The notes beneath the pieces are model-generated. The model searched no databases. It was not told the DNA's origin and worked only from the letters and a program-made list of their open reading frames with translations. 64,000 nt of DNA from Tubiluchus corallicola (lineage: Eukaryota > Priapulida > Priapulimorpha > Priapulimorphida > Tubiluchidae), in assembly GCA_030141605.1 (NCBI GenBank), contig JAQGDQ010000744.1, positions 39,110 to 103,109 of the forward strand, given 5' to 3'. The position numbers were made by a program, and so were the translations under genes. This document shows, piece by piece, positions 50,001 through 60,992 of the stretch. Each line of letters starts with the position of its first letter. Position 1 is the stretch's first letter.

Positions 50001-53000
50001 TTGTCTGTGTGAATCTTAGTGCATTTTTCCGTCGATAAAACTACATTTGTGACTAGTTTATTTATATCATACTTTGCAATGATTTTGTTCTGCTATTAGT
50101 CTACGCTACATTGTTCATTTTTTGCAGTGTGTAACGATTTTTGTGTGGGACTTGTTTTTGCACAATGTCGTGTGTTGTATTAAATTAAAATGCCTAGTAA
50201 TTGAAAAAAATCTTTGTAAACTGAACAGAAATTTACCAGCAATTTTTACGGAGAAAGAGTGGTTGGCAGATTAAACATCTATAGACAATTGCTTATATAT
50301 TGAGATGCTGAGTAGAGCATTTCCTAGATTAGATCACTAGGTAGAGTTTTAGAAAACATGGTGACTACTCAACGACTAAATTCAAATAGTTGTGTCCATG
50401 ACTCATGATACACCATGTTTTATCCAGATTTAATCTAAATTTAGGATCAGGCAATGTGATATTGAAAGTCTACATTGTGCTAGAATTAAGTCTAATATTT
50501 CTACATTGTGCAAGAATTAACAAAAACTGCTTTTCCTTGTCAGCTTGTACTTGGACATCTTGGCCTCGTCACAAAAATTTTCTCCCGAACAATGCTTACG
50601 AGTTTGGTCACGTATTGTTAACATAGAATTTGCAAGGGAAAATTGTTAATGAAGGATGTTTGAAAATAGAATGGGATATCTTGATTTAGTTAAAGTTTTC
50701 GTTTTTGTTGATGAATTACTTTTTTTCTTGCAGTCCGTGAATCGTGCCCAGACATTGCTGGACGAAAGCGATGCATCTCGCTTCTTCGCCGATTTTTCTG
50801 GTGTAAATCAGCAGCTGGAAAATTGCATTAATAAATTGTTTCTGATTCGCTCTTCCATAGAACAAGACGAGGAAAGCGATGAAGATGAAGGTAATCTGCA
50901 TTGTCTAAAATTCACTTTTTGTTTTACGGTAATGCAAATACAATAGCATTTTTTGTGGATGTTGTTGATAGAAGTGTTCATTACTTGTTTATTACCGACT
51001 TTCTATTTTGTTGCTGCTGGATGCATGAATACGTTACAGTTTTATTTCAAAATAGAAATGAGGTGCGGAAATATGGCTCAGTTAGTTTTTCTGGAGAAAT
51101 TTTTGCTCATTTGTTCGGATCTGAACTTAAGTGCAAACTTGTACTATGTTTAACCATGTTTTGCAATATCATTGTAGAAGGTTTTCGGGTACTTGCCATA
51201 CCTTCCATTGTACCTGTGCATGCAGTGACTGAATGTGCAAATCGTTTGTTCTTTTAGTTACTGAGGAAAAAGCTGCCAATACTCAGCCCAGCTGTGTTGC
51301 CATGGAAATGGAAAATGCAAGTAGAGTGGCTCCGCATCATGTAGCAGTACATCACAGTGTTCCAAATCAGAGCCTTTCGTCCGAGAATCTCTCTGCAAGT
51401 CTTTGTAAAGCTGTTGTGTCATCGACTGCTGTCGGTCCACAAGGTGATGCCACCGTTGTTCAGAACCAGAGCATTTCTGGCAGCGAAGATTCTCGTCAGG
51501 TGGCGTTAGAAAAAGCACTCAGGATCCAACAGGATGCTGCTCTTGCACATATGCAGGCACAAGAGGTATGTTTTTGTACAGCCCTCAGGAGTAAGCCCTT
51601 CTTGATGTAGATGGTTGTGGTAAGACCAGAAGCTAGCTCAGTAGCTCATTAACAAATATGATTTTTTTAAAATGAACTACTGAACTGATTAGTTTGCCCA
51701 TGTTCGTATATACTTGTATCCTCATTCAGTGAGGTAAATTGCTAGACAGTGTGAAGGAGAAAGGTGCTTAGAGGCAGTTTTGAAAGGATCAACCATAGGT
51801 TTACTGGCCTGATTTTGACTTAGGTTAGAGAATTATTACCACACAATTTTGCATTCGTGTCACTAGTTCTTCGCTGTTACATGCGTTTTGCCATTCACTA
51901 GTTAGACGGACACTAGCACCTGTTTTTCAAAAACACATTGTACAAAAAACAGGTGCTGTACCTCTCAATTCAAATGTGTTAGTTTGTAATGAACTACACA
52001 CGTTTGACAGCTCATGTGTGAGCATAGCGGTAAATTTGAAAATTGAATTTTTATCTTTAAACTTGCCTAGTTTTAGTACAACGCATTGAATCTCTTACAT
52101 TTTTACATCGTACATCTCTTACATCTCGTACTTCAATTTTCGCTTTCGCAAACACGCTCGTGGAATGTTTTTGCCGTTGAAAATTATGTTCACTTGTGAT
52201 GTCATCAATAGTTGGGCTCTTCCTCCACTAATTAAAATTTTAACTATTATTTAATTATCATAAATGCTGTTGCAGTATTATTGGTGTTAAAATGTATACT
52301 TTTTACCATACTTGAAAATGGGGTCTTCCTTTAAGCAACAACCACAAGATGCGATTTTGATTTTTTTATTACATTTGATTTGATTTGCTGTGCTTTTAGC
52401 ATTTATGTCTGCCATGCTGCACCTAGCTATTTCTGCTACTGAGGTGTGTATAATGTAGCTAAGACATCTCTGCCCATTCAGCTTTTTATCTTAGAGAATT
52501 GTCCTTTATAAGGTAATATGTTTTGGATCTCACCACTACCATCATTTTTGGGTAGGCCCTGCCACACTGAGTGCTGTATGTTGGGTTTAGTGTGGTGAAC
52601 AGTATGAAAAAGTAATAATAGTAAAGAAATATGGGTTAGCTTGATTTTTAAAATATTCAGCAAACGTATGAGTCGCAAATTCCATTGAAAACCTTTTCGC
52701 TAGGTTTATTACGGGGGAGAAGTCGTTTGACTTTCAAAGCAGGTTACACCAATAGTAGCTTGCGTTAAATGTGATTGCGTCTCTGTTATTGTGTTGTTTT
52801 TATTGTAAAGGTTGTTTTAGGATTTTATGTAAATATTCAAATTTTTATCTTTGTTGTAAGTTTTTATTAAAAGTGGCTAAGTGGCTTCGAATAGAAAAAT
52901 TTAATTACCTTACATTAATAATTGATATGAGGCTACTTTACTGAACAAAAAGGTTTCGGAAGGAGTTTACAATTCCCAAACAGTTTGAATACTCTAGTCC

Positions 53001-55126
53001 TAAACCTAATACTCTTCATGAACTAATTTCTTGTGCGTTTATGTTTTGCAGCGACGACTACTGGAACTGAGGTTGGCAACTGGAGGAGGTGACGCGTCTG
53101 TCCTTGTAGCCACAAAGAAAACGTCTGCCTCCACTTTGAGCCTTAATTCTTCACAACCTTCACAGGTAGGCAGCCAATTAACTGGTTAAATTTGTGTAAT
53201 GGTAAGAAATATTGACAAAAAATAAATAAATTTTTGGATGCAGTTACTGGAAAAACGTTTTAGATGTGTGTTTTTTAATGTGTAATAACATGACCAGGAG
53301 TAAAGCATTAGCTGGATTGAATGTTTACAGGGTTTAACCTCTTAAGTAGTTGATTTTGGAAAAGCCAAACTGACGATCTACTCACCCCTGCCACTTGCGT
53401 AACTTTTTTATCGGCAGATAGAAACTGTGACTTTCCTTGTAAATAGAAAAAATCATTTGGAATGTTGGACTGCTTGTTTAGTACAAATGATTGTAACTTC
53501 CGGCGCATTCAGAGTAGCGAGTTTTCTCTCTGACAGTAAACTTGCAAGTGCGAACATCTTTCGGAAAGTTCTTTCGGCAAGTTTTTGCAACAGTTTTGTA
53601 ACTTTAGCAGTTGCAAAAGAACTAACAAAGCCATTCATACTTACGAGTTTACTCTCAGAGAGAAAACTCACGTGAGAAAACTCGCTAGTCTGAATGCATA
53701 ACAAAATATCCGTTCTAAAAATACATACTTTCTAGAAGTTATTGTGTGAAGTTGCTAATGAATTATTGCTGTTGTAATTAAAACTGCTTTTGGGAAGTGT
53801 AGCTTGACAGCTTTATAATTTACAGTGTTTCTAGCAACCAAAGTTAAGCGACTTTGAACGTGATCAGCAGATGAATGGGTGATCACCCGGAGAACCACTT
53901 CTAGACATTTCACCTGCCATTTTGCTTTCTCTTGCTGGGAGAGCATTTACTTGCTCTTTTGATCTTGGCTTAGAGATCATCTTTGAATATGAGCTAGATA
54001 ACAGTCCTGAATTTTCATCCTAGCCACTGCCGTTTAGTGCTTGATTTTAGCTTGCAATGTGTTGAAGTGTATAAAAAAGGGTAATAGTAGTGGAGCTGTT
54101 TCTCATCATAATTCTAGTGAGCTGGTGCAATTTCACATTTTAGGTAAGTCTCTCAGAATACGGGCTGGGTCCGTCCATATCATCGGTGGAACTAGATGAA
54201 CATGAACAAGTCGTTTTGGGAGTAAGCTACTTTGCCAATCCAAATATGTTCTGGGCTCAGAAGTGCACTCCAGACCTGCCTGGTCTCATGGAAAAAATAT
54301 GGTACGTTGTTCGTTTGTACATTAATGTACATTTTTTTTTTTATTTTTTCGTCATTTGTGTCCGATGTTTAATTGGTGATTATTCAGTTTTGATTATTCA
54401 TTCATTCATTTGTCTTTTTTGTGCTTTTTTGGTTTTCTTTTTTGTACATTTTATTAATTAATAATTAGAAGTGGATGTTGCAAATGAGACTTTAAAGCAC
54501 AGGCTTTTGTCATTTAGTTTAGATGTCAAACCCGGGCAAAACTGTTGAATAAAATCACACCAGCTTATGTCTTGCATCAGAAGAAAATTAATGAATGACT
54601 TCAATTTTTTGTCTGATAGATGGCGCTAGTGTGCACCACGCGTACCAATGATTTAAGACTTACCTACACAGAGACGTCTGCAAATCTTTTATCTTTTTTG
54701 GGTGGGCCTGTTTGTGTGCATTTCTTTCAGATCTGTCATCCATTTTAACATAAGCTGTGCAAGATATAAGCTGGCATGATTTCCTGAGGGATGGCTCAGT
54801 TTGTTTTACCTCAACGTATTACTGCTCTTTGGCTTTTGATTTTAAATTATTTTCTATTTAATTTGTGATTGATGAAAGTTCTTGAACTTGGGTAAAGTTG
54901 GGTTTGTTGTCATTATGCATCAGAGAATTGATAGACAAATAATTGAGTTCACATGTTTTTCATTGTATTGTTACGTTTAATTTCAGCATGCATTATGCCA
55001 ATGCAGGAATGCGTGGTGGTCTGAAGAGTGTGCCTAACGTGGGCACAGTTTGTTGTGCCCGTTGGCCGCAGGACAAGGCTTGGTATCGGGCGCGTGTCAT
55101 AGCGGACCATGCTCATGTTCAACCAG
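46961..55126 (+). CDS. Tudor-domain protein gene, 5' part (six exons)
   Basis: Join 46961-47089, 50734-50890, 51258-51565, 53052-53165, 54144-54301, 54987-55126; every splice has AG/GT borders and matching phase, giving 335 residues plus one base. The N-terminus is basic and helical, with likely coiled coil (RLEEAKARLREKL). A second helical part follows, then an acidic patch (EQDEESDEDE), a Ser/Gln-rich low-complexity region with an Ala/Gln helix, and from exon 5 the start of an extended Tudor domain: VLGVSYFANPNMFWAQ, then GTVCCARWPQDKAWYRARVI. Such Tudor domains bind methyl-arginine or methyl-lysine tails and are common in germline RNA-granule proteins. The strand that should carry the D-[FY]-G turn lies in a further exon, not found with confidence. 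It cannot be assigned to a named TDRD family. Confidence 0.82.
47090..48271 (+). other. Tudor gene intron 1, first part
   Basis: 1.2 kb before the nested GPCR gene. Nothing recognised. Confidence 0.6.
48272..48960 (-). CDS. GPCR exon 2 (TM3-TM7 and tail)
   Basis: 689 bp, acceptor TTGTTATTATAG at 48961 and up. Starts EKYDVPITKELCLGS and ends at a TGA-class stop at 48272-48274 after LTLENVA. The 495-bp intron lies between TM2 and TM3. Confidence 0.92.
48272..49738 (-). CDS. Rhodopsin-class GPCR, two exons, nested in Tudor gene intron 1
   Basis: Join 49456-49738 and 48272-48960, phase 1, giving 323 residues. Landmarks: N51 in TM1, D79 in TM2 (NLSITDML), Cys106 at the top of TM3, DRY (130-132), the PLRYRR second loop, a Cys in the loop before TM5 (VAGDCDYF), CWLP in TM6, and NPVIY in TM7, followed by a basic helix 8 with a Cys. 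N-glycosylation sites NVT and NIT lie in the N-terminus. The class A disulfide pair is present, unlike in the GPCR at 22153. It fits the broad adenosine/melanocortin/cannabinoid-like branch by its DRYVAI-x-x-PLRYRR motif; no ligand can be named. It lies wholly inside an intron of the Tudor gene on the opposite strand. Confidence 0.93.
49456..49738 (-). CDS. GPCR exon 1 (N-terminus, TM1-TM2)
   Basis: 283 bp: MMMETENILKPTRD, then TM1 and TM2, donor GTAAGTTTG. The frame runs into a stop soon after the donor if unspliced. The first of three consecutive ATGs is taken as the start. Confidence 0.9.
49739..50733 (+). other. Tudor gene intron 1, last part; upstream flank of the nested GPCR
   Basis: 1 kb. 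Should contain the promoter of the nested GPCR gene (minus strand). No TATA-type signal stands out. Confidence 0.5.
50734..50890 (+). CDS. Tudor gene exon 2
   Basis: 157 bp, phase 0 to 1, with acceptor TTTTTTCTTGCAG and donor GTAATC. Encodes SVNRAQTLLDESDASRFF, then INKLFLIRSSIEQDEE, a helical region ending in an acidic stretch. No named domain recognised. Confidence 0.8.
51258..51565 (+). CDS. Tudor gene exon 3
   Basis: 308 bp, phase 1 to 0, with acceptor TTCTTTTAG and donor GTATGT. Low-complexity Ser/Gln/Val/His-rich region ending in an Ala/Gln helix (ALEKALRIQQDAALAHMQAQ). Confidence 0.8.
51566..53051 (+). other. Tudor gene intron 3
   Basis: 1.5 kb. One hairpin at 51916-51956 (annotated); nothing else recognised. 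Confidence 0.55.
51916..51956. repeat. Hairpin in Tudor gene intron
   Basis: GCACCTGTTTTT and AAAAACAGGTGC pair perfectly over 12 bp around a 17-base spacer. The right arm is extended by one extra A. It may be a tiny MITE remnant. Confidence 0.6.
53052..53165 (+). CDS. Tudor gene exon 4
   Basis: 114 bp, phase 0 to 0, with acceptor GTTTTGCAG and donor GTAGGC. Continues the helix (RRLLELRLATGGGD), then a Ser/Thr-rich linker. Confidence 0.8.
53166..54143 (+). other. Tudor gene intron 4
   Basis: 1 kb, containing the MITE at 53505-53697. Otherwise nothing recognised. Confidence 0.55.
53505..53697. mobile_element. 193-bp MITE in Tudor gene intron
   Basis: Ends GCATTCAGAGTAGCGAGTTT and, reversed, GCATTCAGACTAGCGAGTTT (one mismatch), then TTCTC on both arms. 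Internal GAGTTT-TCTC-type pieces also recur in inverted order. Target duplication not clear. Confidence 0.75.
54144..54301 (+). CDS. Tudor gene exon 5: start of extended Tudor domain
   Basis: 158 bp, phase 0 to 2, with acceptor CACATTTTAG and donor GTACG. Encodes VVLGVSYFANPNMFWAQ and LPGLMEKI, the first strand and helix of an extended Tudor domain (usual form V-x-V-S-x-x-x-x-P-x-x-F-x-x-Q, L-x-x-L-M-x-x-[LI]). The first bases after the acceptor read GTAAGT, a donor-like sequence inside the exon. Confidence 0.85.
54302..54986 (+). other. Tudor gene intron 5
   Basis: 685 bp, T-rich near its start. Nothing recognised. Confidence 0.55.
54987..55126 (+). CDS. Tudor gene exon 6: Tudor barrel
   Basis: 140 bp, phase 2 to 1, with acceptor AATTTCAG and donor GTAAGTG. 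Encodes the helix end CMHYANAG and the barrel strands VPNVGTVCCARWPQDKAWYR, then ARVIADHAHVQP. The G-x-x-C-x-A-x-x-x-x-D-x-x-W-Y-R-A-x-V pattern is the Tudor core. The domain is completed in a later exon. Confidence 0.88.
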
Positions 55127-56820
55127 GTAAGTGCAACTAGTGTTAGGGATGTTAGGGATGTTAAACAACACAAATTTGACGATACGATAATGATAAACTA
55201 TTTTTTAGGCAATTCGATACGATACGATAACGATAAACTATTTTTTAGGCGATTCAATGTGATACGATGAAGCATCTTGAACGATAAAAACGATACTGAA
55301 GTTAGACAATTTATGCAACAACAGAAAAAGTATCATTAATAGTTAAAATTATTAAGTGCTTCAGTGTTGTATAGTTAAATGGGTGCTAGTTATAAAACGT
55401 AAATAAGTAAGCTGCGACAGACGCTAAGTTACTGCGATAAAAATATATATCTATGTGAGCTGCATATGACCAGGAAAGGTAGAGTTTATTTAACATCTGC
55501 ACGTCAGTATCAAAGTCTAGAAAAAGATCTCTGTACTCTGTCATTATGATTCGGAATGGAGATAGCCGTTATTACCAGGGGGGAAGTACAAGAAAATTAT
55601 TTAGTGTCTGACAAGCTTATAATTTAAATAATTGTTTTTATCCACTTCTGTTAATAAATAGAAATGCAAAGTGAAGTGATTTTTAAAGGTAAGCGATAAG
55701 CAACGATACGTGCCAATTATCCCTTACTAGCATTTTGTTGTTTTGTGTTAAATTCACATTTTTGTGTGTTCTTATTTTTTGCTTGATACAAATAATACAG
55801 AAAATATTGTATTGAGTATAATACATGAGTATTAAAATCTCCTTTGGTCATGTGGATTGATAAAATGGCTAGAGCCTGATAACATCAAACACTGCCTGGT
55901 TGACTCACAGTTATTTTAGAGCCGTCCTCTTCTTAAATTCTTCCTCATTGTTGTGATATGCAGGATTTTGCTTGTATACAGCCTTTATTTATTTATATTA
56001 TGGAAGTTCTATGATCATCTTGTGCAGAATGTGCAGTTTTAGCCTACGACGTCCGTTCATGTGCTTGGCAGCTAGTCTTTAGATCCGCCATTTTTACCAG
56101 AATTTGTTGTTGTAGAATTGTGTGTTGCAAAAATTTCGGGTGTTTTTTGGCACAAATAAATGATTGTTTGCAACAGTGTTACAAATGTTGCACGCACTCT
56201 GGTTTTCTGCCCTATGGTTCACTGTGGGTTGATTGGTTTCTTTTCAAGTATTCATGTATTTTAGTCTATTTGGGACAATCGTGTAGCCTTGCCTCACAGT
56301 TTTGTTGTCTTCTCACTGCACAAGGTAGATTTTTAAAGCAAGTTTGGATTTAATAAATGGCAGATTTTACTAGAGTATTGTAATATACAGTTCTGTTCCA
56401 GCCATAGTGGCCGCAATAAGTGGCTGGATTTATTTTCCGTGGATTTATTGAACCAGTTCTACTGCATTAGTCTTATTATTTGTGTGTTTAGTTAGGGGTA
56501 AAACACATTGTTTTTTGTGCAAGTACTTGTGGTAGATTATTTATGTAATGTATTTTGGCATGCAATAAACCTGCTACATTTAGAGGTCATTCACCAAGGT
56601 GAAAACTGGGCATAGATTAAGGTTGGAGAGCGACTTAACGAGCCCGCATTGTCCATATTGTGTTTCTGGAACTGATGGTCAAGGCACCTTTATCTCTTAA
56701 TGAGTTGTTGTCCCATTGTACTCAAACGTGATAGTATATTAATGGAGATCAAAGGTTAAAAGATAAATTCTATCGGGTAGTTATATGCTTTATATACCTA
56801 GCTCAAGTGATCCAAAAGGA
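55127..56820. other. Region after the last recognised Tudor exon
   Basis: 1.7 kb, probably intron. A TTAGGGATGTTAGGGATGTT start at 55142 and a 40-bp direct repeat (GATACGATAAYGATAAACTA + TTTTTTAGGC at 55181 and 55221) resemble hAT-type subterminal sequence, but no matching right end was confirmed. An open stretch at 56120-56353 shows no domain. Confidence 0.45.
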
Positions 56821-56866
56821 AAGTGACAAAAGATGCATCAAACAGAAACATTTTTTATCACACAAC

Positions 56867-57815
56867 ATCATGGTTTCACAATGTTTTGGCTTTTCTAAGC
56901 CATCGTCAGGCAAATTTTGCGGAAAATACAGATTTCAATGCAAGAAAGACAGTTCTAACAGACATAGCAACAGACATTAGATTAATAATTTACCCCAACT
57001 ACCCATACAGAAAACCAGTGCCTATTGCCCCTATAATAAGACTAAAACACACAAATAGTAAGACTAATATGTACCATCATGCCATTCGTCCACACTGAGG
57101 AAATAAACACCCCAAATAGACTAAAATACATAATAAACAAATAAACAAACTTATTTTTTTCACATTTCCAAGAAAATTTGTAACTGCACATTACACAGAT
57201 AACATCCAATTTAGCCCACAGTGAATCGTAGGACAGAGAACCATAGTGCAGGAGAAATAGTAAAGTTAATGACCATCCACCAAAACATTATTACTGAAAC
57301 AGTTAGAGGAAAGTGAGATTGCTTGAACACTCAAAGACCGTTTTAGAAACAAAATTGTTGGACTGTCGTTCATAAGTCAGTCAAACTTGGAAACAGCTAT
57401 ACACAACAGAGAAACCAGAAGTATGTACCAGATGATCGTGAATTAGGGCTGAAACTGCCAGGATTATCTGTTAACAGAGAAATTCCCGTTTGCTCAGCTA
57501 AAAGCGTGTGGAGGCATCGAGAAGTTTTTTTTGTACATGGTAGCTTTGACATGTGTATTTATATACGATATTCGGCTAAGTTCCAAAGAGGATCCTGTCT
57601 TTGAACAGAAAGCATTTAGAAATGCGGCACTTTGGCTTAAATATTATCTGAAGGAAATATATGAGAAAGAAGAGCGAAAAAGACGGTGCAACCTCTTCCT
57701 ATGTGTGTTGTTATTATTTGCTGTCTATAAACCTGTCCTTTTTACCCTAAAATCTGTATTTCACCAAAACTTGCCTGACGATGTTTTGGGGAAAAAGCCT
57801 AAACGTTGCTCAGTG
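56867..57815. mobile_element. Inverted pair of Penelope-like/hammerhead-type terminal repeats
   Basis: Minus-strand 56910-56881 reads CCTGACGATGGCTTAGAAAA + GCCAAAACAT; plus-strand 57774-57806 reads CCTGACGATGTTTTGGGGAA + AAAGCCTAAACGT. These and their flanks (CAGATTT, then GGCAAATTTTG / the reverse of CAAAACTTGCC) are inverted copies about 0.9 kb apart. The pattern CTGANGA, stem, GAAAC is the hammerhead ribozyme core reported in the repeats of Penelope-like elements. No reverse transcriptase or GIY-YIG domain is seen between them, so it is a relic at best. Confidence 0.45.
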
Positions 57816-57839
57816 GTAATAAAATGCCTTGAAGAGTAA
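57531..57839 (+). other. Unrecognised open stretch between the inverted repeats
   Basis: 102 codons. It contains KEDPVFEQKAFRNAALWLKY and EIYEKEERKRR, which look protein-like (charged amphipathic helix) rather than random, but I do not recognise a family, and the end of the stretch is the right inverted repeat itself. It may be a piece of the mobile element. Confidence 0.3.
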
Positions 57840-58568
57840 GATTTCTTTGGTTTCCCCTGGAACTTTCCTTGGCCAGGGTGAAAATGTGGTGAGATCAACT
57901 TGTATATCGCAAGGTCAAAACTTAAGTTTAAGAATCATAGCAATGGAAGTATGCCTGACATGCAGCTTAGATTTTGATGAGGTTAATGAATTATTATCCA
58001 GTAAGAAACTTTGTAGATGTCGTCTGCTTGACATAACGTCATATTTGTAAGAATAATTTAACGTAATAACACGGTTGTAATGCTTATTGACAACAAGAAT
58101 TATCTTTTTTCTTATTAAAAACTTGTCCTATTTTCTTATATTTTTATGAATAGTTTGTCCATAGCCTATACCAGTTTCTTCTTTCAGCTTAAATTATGTA
58201 ATTGTATGATTCTAGGACTTTGGTAAAATAATACAAGCAATTTTTTGCGGTGCTCAAATTCAAAATAAATGGCTGCTGATGTATCATTCTCTCAGAGCTC
58301 AAGCACGCTGTTAATGGCCCTACTCCTCACACTTCTAACTGCCTAGTTAGTACAATACATTAGTAACTGTTTTGTAACTTTGTAACATTTGTCAGTTCAC
58401 TAGTGTCTTGTAGTAACAGTCCAGTTTTTGCACGAGAATTCAATATTAATCGATAAAATTAACATTACGAATTCAACATTAATCATTAAAGAGCAAAAAC
58501 TTACCCAACTTTTAAATTTTTTATTGTATTATGATGGTGCTGTGGCTTGCAGTCTGTAAGTAATAGTA
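57840..58568. other. Region without a confirmed gene
   Basis: 0.7 kb. A weak candidate Tudor exon near 57941-58000 is discussed under findings. Otherwise nothing recognised. Confidence 0.45.
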
Positions 58569-59319
58569 CAGTAAGTCCTCTCTTGACGATTACCCCTTTA
58601 GCGATGTTTCGTTTTAATGGCGCTGAACATTCGACATCTTTTTCTTACTTAACGACGCATGTTTCATTTTAATGACAATTTTTTTGCTTTGCTCACAGCC
58701 ATTTTTATTTTATCAACAACCATTTTTACTAATTTGAAGCATTAAAATGGTACATATTCCGTTATTCAGTTCTAAAAATGCATCAATAACCTAAACAGTG
58801 CAATTATTGCTGCTTTTGCTTCCCAACTGACTGCGTACTAATTCTAGCGACTATAACCTTTTGTATCAAGCGAGGTTTATTAATGCCAATTTGTACACCT
58901 CCACATACCTGAGTTTAAACTTTATGCCAAGGAATTTTGCCTGTAACCTAGCTGTTGCTATAACAACCAGGTTAGTCCCACATGAATTTGTTTCAAGGTC
59001 GCTTCACGCAGGTCTGGCCTTCACTAGGCAGTGTTTAACTGCTAACTGTCTACATATAGGCTTCAAGATTAGTCTAGCTAGATGTTATAGAAAGATAAGT
59101 GGTTTCAAGCAACCAGAAAGAAATTAATCAATAGAAATATGAATAAAACCCCACTAACGTTTAATTTATATGGTTTCAGCAGCATTGATTTTTACTTCTG
59201 GAACGTATCTCAATTCTCTTACATTACTTTCTAAGAAAGTCTTGGTTTCGTTTAACGATGTTTAGTTTAACTTCGTGTTTTTCTGGAAGCCATTAGCATC
59301 ATTAAGCGAGGACTTACTC
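58569..59319. mobile_element. 751-bp Tigger/pogo-like MITE
   Basis: Left end CAGTAAGTCCTCTCTTGACG, right end reverse complement GAGTAAGTCCTCGCTTAATG, imperfect. Subterminal TTCGTTTTAATG and TTCGTTTAACG-type blocks recur. TA lies at both outer edges (58567-58568 and 59320-59321). An 88-codon open stretch inside (58861-59127) shows no domain. Confidence 0.72.
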
Positions 59320-59449
59320 TACAGACATGGTAAACAATGCACAAATATTATTTTGGAACAGTGATGATAAATATTATTCAAGGGCATTTGGGAAGGGTAA
59401 AACTTTTAGCCGAGTGTGTCTTACTCACTACTTAATCAAAGCAGAAACA

Positions 59450-59715
59450 CCCAGTGGCCCAGTGGTTTAGCACAACCATTAAGTACAAAAGTCCTGCTTT
59501 TCACTTTTCTGCCCATCCAGTGATCCAGCTAAAAAGCTTACTAAACTAAAAAGATGCTTTAGCTTAGCTATTCAGTGATGTAGCACAATGCTTTTGTCAA
59601 TTAAGAACTTATTTCTCGCATGGCCAGCCAGTGATTCTGCACAATCGTTGTGAACTAAAAACCAGTCTCTCGCATGGACATCCAGTGATCCAGCAGAATT
59701 TAGTAGCATGATTAA
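59450..59715. repeat. Short tandem motif series, about 60-bp spacing
   Basis: The motif CCAGTG-A/G-T-x2-x-GC-A-x-A-A recurs about five times (for example CCAGTGGTTTAGCACAA, CCAGTGATCCAGC, TCAGTGATGTAGCACAA, CCAGTGATTCTGCACAA, CCAGTGATCCAGCAGAA), partly followed by TCTCGCATGG. Confidence 0.65.
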
Positions 59716-59729
59716 ATGGGATGTCAATG

Positions 59730-60270
59730 GAAACAAAAATTTACAGCAATTTGTTCAATTAATTAATTGAAGCTGTTTGATTAATTACTTTTTAATTGAT
59801 TTAAATTGCATGATTCAATCGAGTTGAAATTTGTTATGATGATTACCCAGGATGTCCGTTATTTAAGGCAAAAAAAATTGTAGCAATACGCTAAACAGTT
59901 AATTAATTAGATATGTTTAATCAATTAATTTTTATTTGAAATTAATTGCATATACCCATGATCTAATTAATTTGAAATTTGCTAGAATGATTAGCTAGGT
60001 TGTTCTCTGTTCAAAACAAAAAAAATTACAGCAGTGTGTTAAGCAGTCAGTTAATTAGAGTTGTTTAATTAATTCATTTATAATTGATTTAAATTACATG
60101 TTCCCATGATCCAATTTTGACAGGATGATTAGCTATGATGTCCTTGGTTCAAAACAAAAAATTGTAGCAATTTATTCATTAGTTAATTAATCAGACCCGT
60201 TTAATTATCTAATTTTAAATTGACTTAAATTACATGTTACTATGATTCAGTCTAGTCGAAATTGATTATA
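59730..60270. repeat. Diverged AT-rich tandem repeat, about 140-bp unit
   Basis: Four units, marked by AAAAATT-[GT]-[TA]-AGCA at about 59738, 59876, 60023 and 60158, then TTAATTAATTAGAG-like stretches, TTGATTTAAATT and GATGATTAGC. A further partial unit lies outside the element at about 60427-60525. Confidence 0.7.
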
Positions 60271-60359
60271 ATGATATTGATTTTACTCTTCCTGCGTGCC
60301 CTTGAATAATATTTATCATCACTGCTGCAAAATAATATTTTCGCATTGTTTACCATGAC

Positions 60360-60690
60360 AGTGCTAAATGATTTTTACTATAATACGATTACAATAATAC
60401 TAATAATAATTAATAATTACTAATAACTAGCTAAGAATCCAAGGATGCTGTTGGTTCAAAACTAAAAATTGTAGTAATTTGTTAATTAGTTAATTAATTA
60501 GAGCTAGTCAAATTAATTGAAAGTGCAGAAGTGCATTGTATCAAACATGTTTGTAAAGCCTCCGATGATGGCCTTTATTCAGTTCTGGTGCATTTTATTC
60601 TGTAACTATCCTTGTATCTATCCTGTAACAAATGATAGGGTATTTTAGGTGAGATATAAAAATTGGTTACATTAAATATCTGCTATTACC
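60360..60690. other. AT-rich stretch between the TIR element and microsatellite
   Basis: 330 bp, with a partial copy of the 140-bp repeat (60427-60525). Nothing else. Confidence 0.5.

Positions 60691-60992
<302 letters not shown>

Larger units (their letters stand above)
59326..60357. mobile_element. Long-TIR element containing tandem repeats
   Basis: About 60-bp inverted terminal repeats with only a few mismatches: the left arm starts CATGGTAAACAATGC and contains AGTGATGATAAATATTATTC + AAGGGCA; the right arm is its reverse complement, ending GCATTGTTTACCATG. Flanks are ACAGA and ACAGT. Inside are two tandem repeat series (59450-59715 and 59730-60270). No coding content. The structure resembles foldback-type elements or MITEs with internal satellites. 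It lies directly beside the Tigger-like MITE at 58569-59319. Confidence 0.8.

Noticed and set aside
55142-55730. Possible hAT-like element starting TTAGGGATGTT
   Set aside because: The right end candidate near 55725 matches poorly and no target duplication was found.
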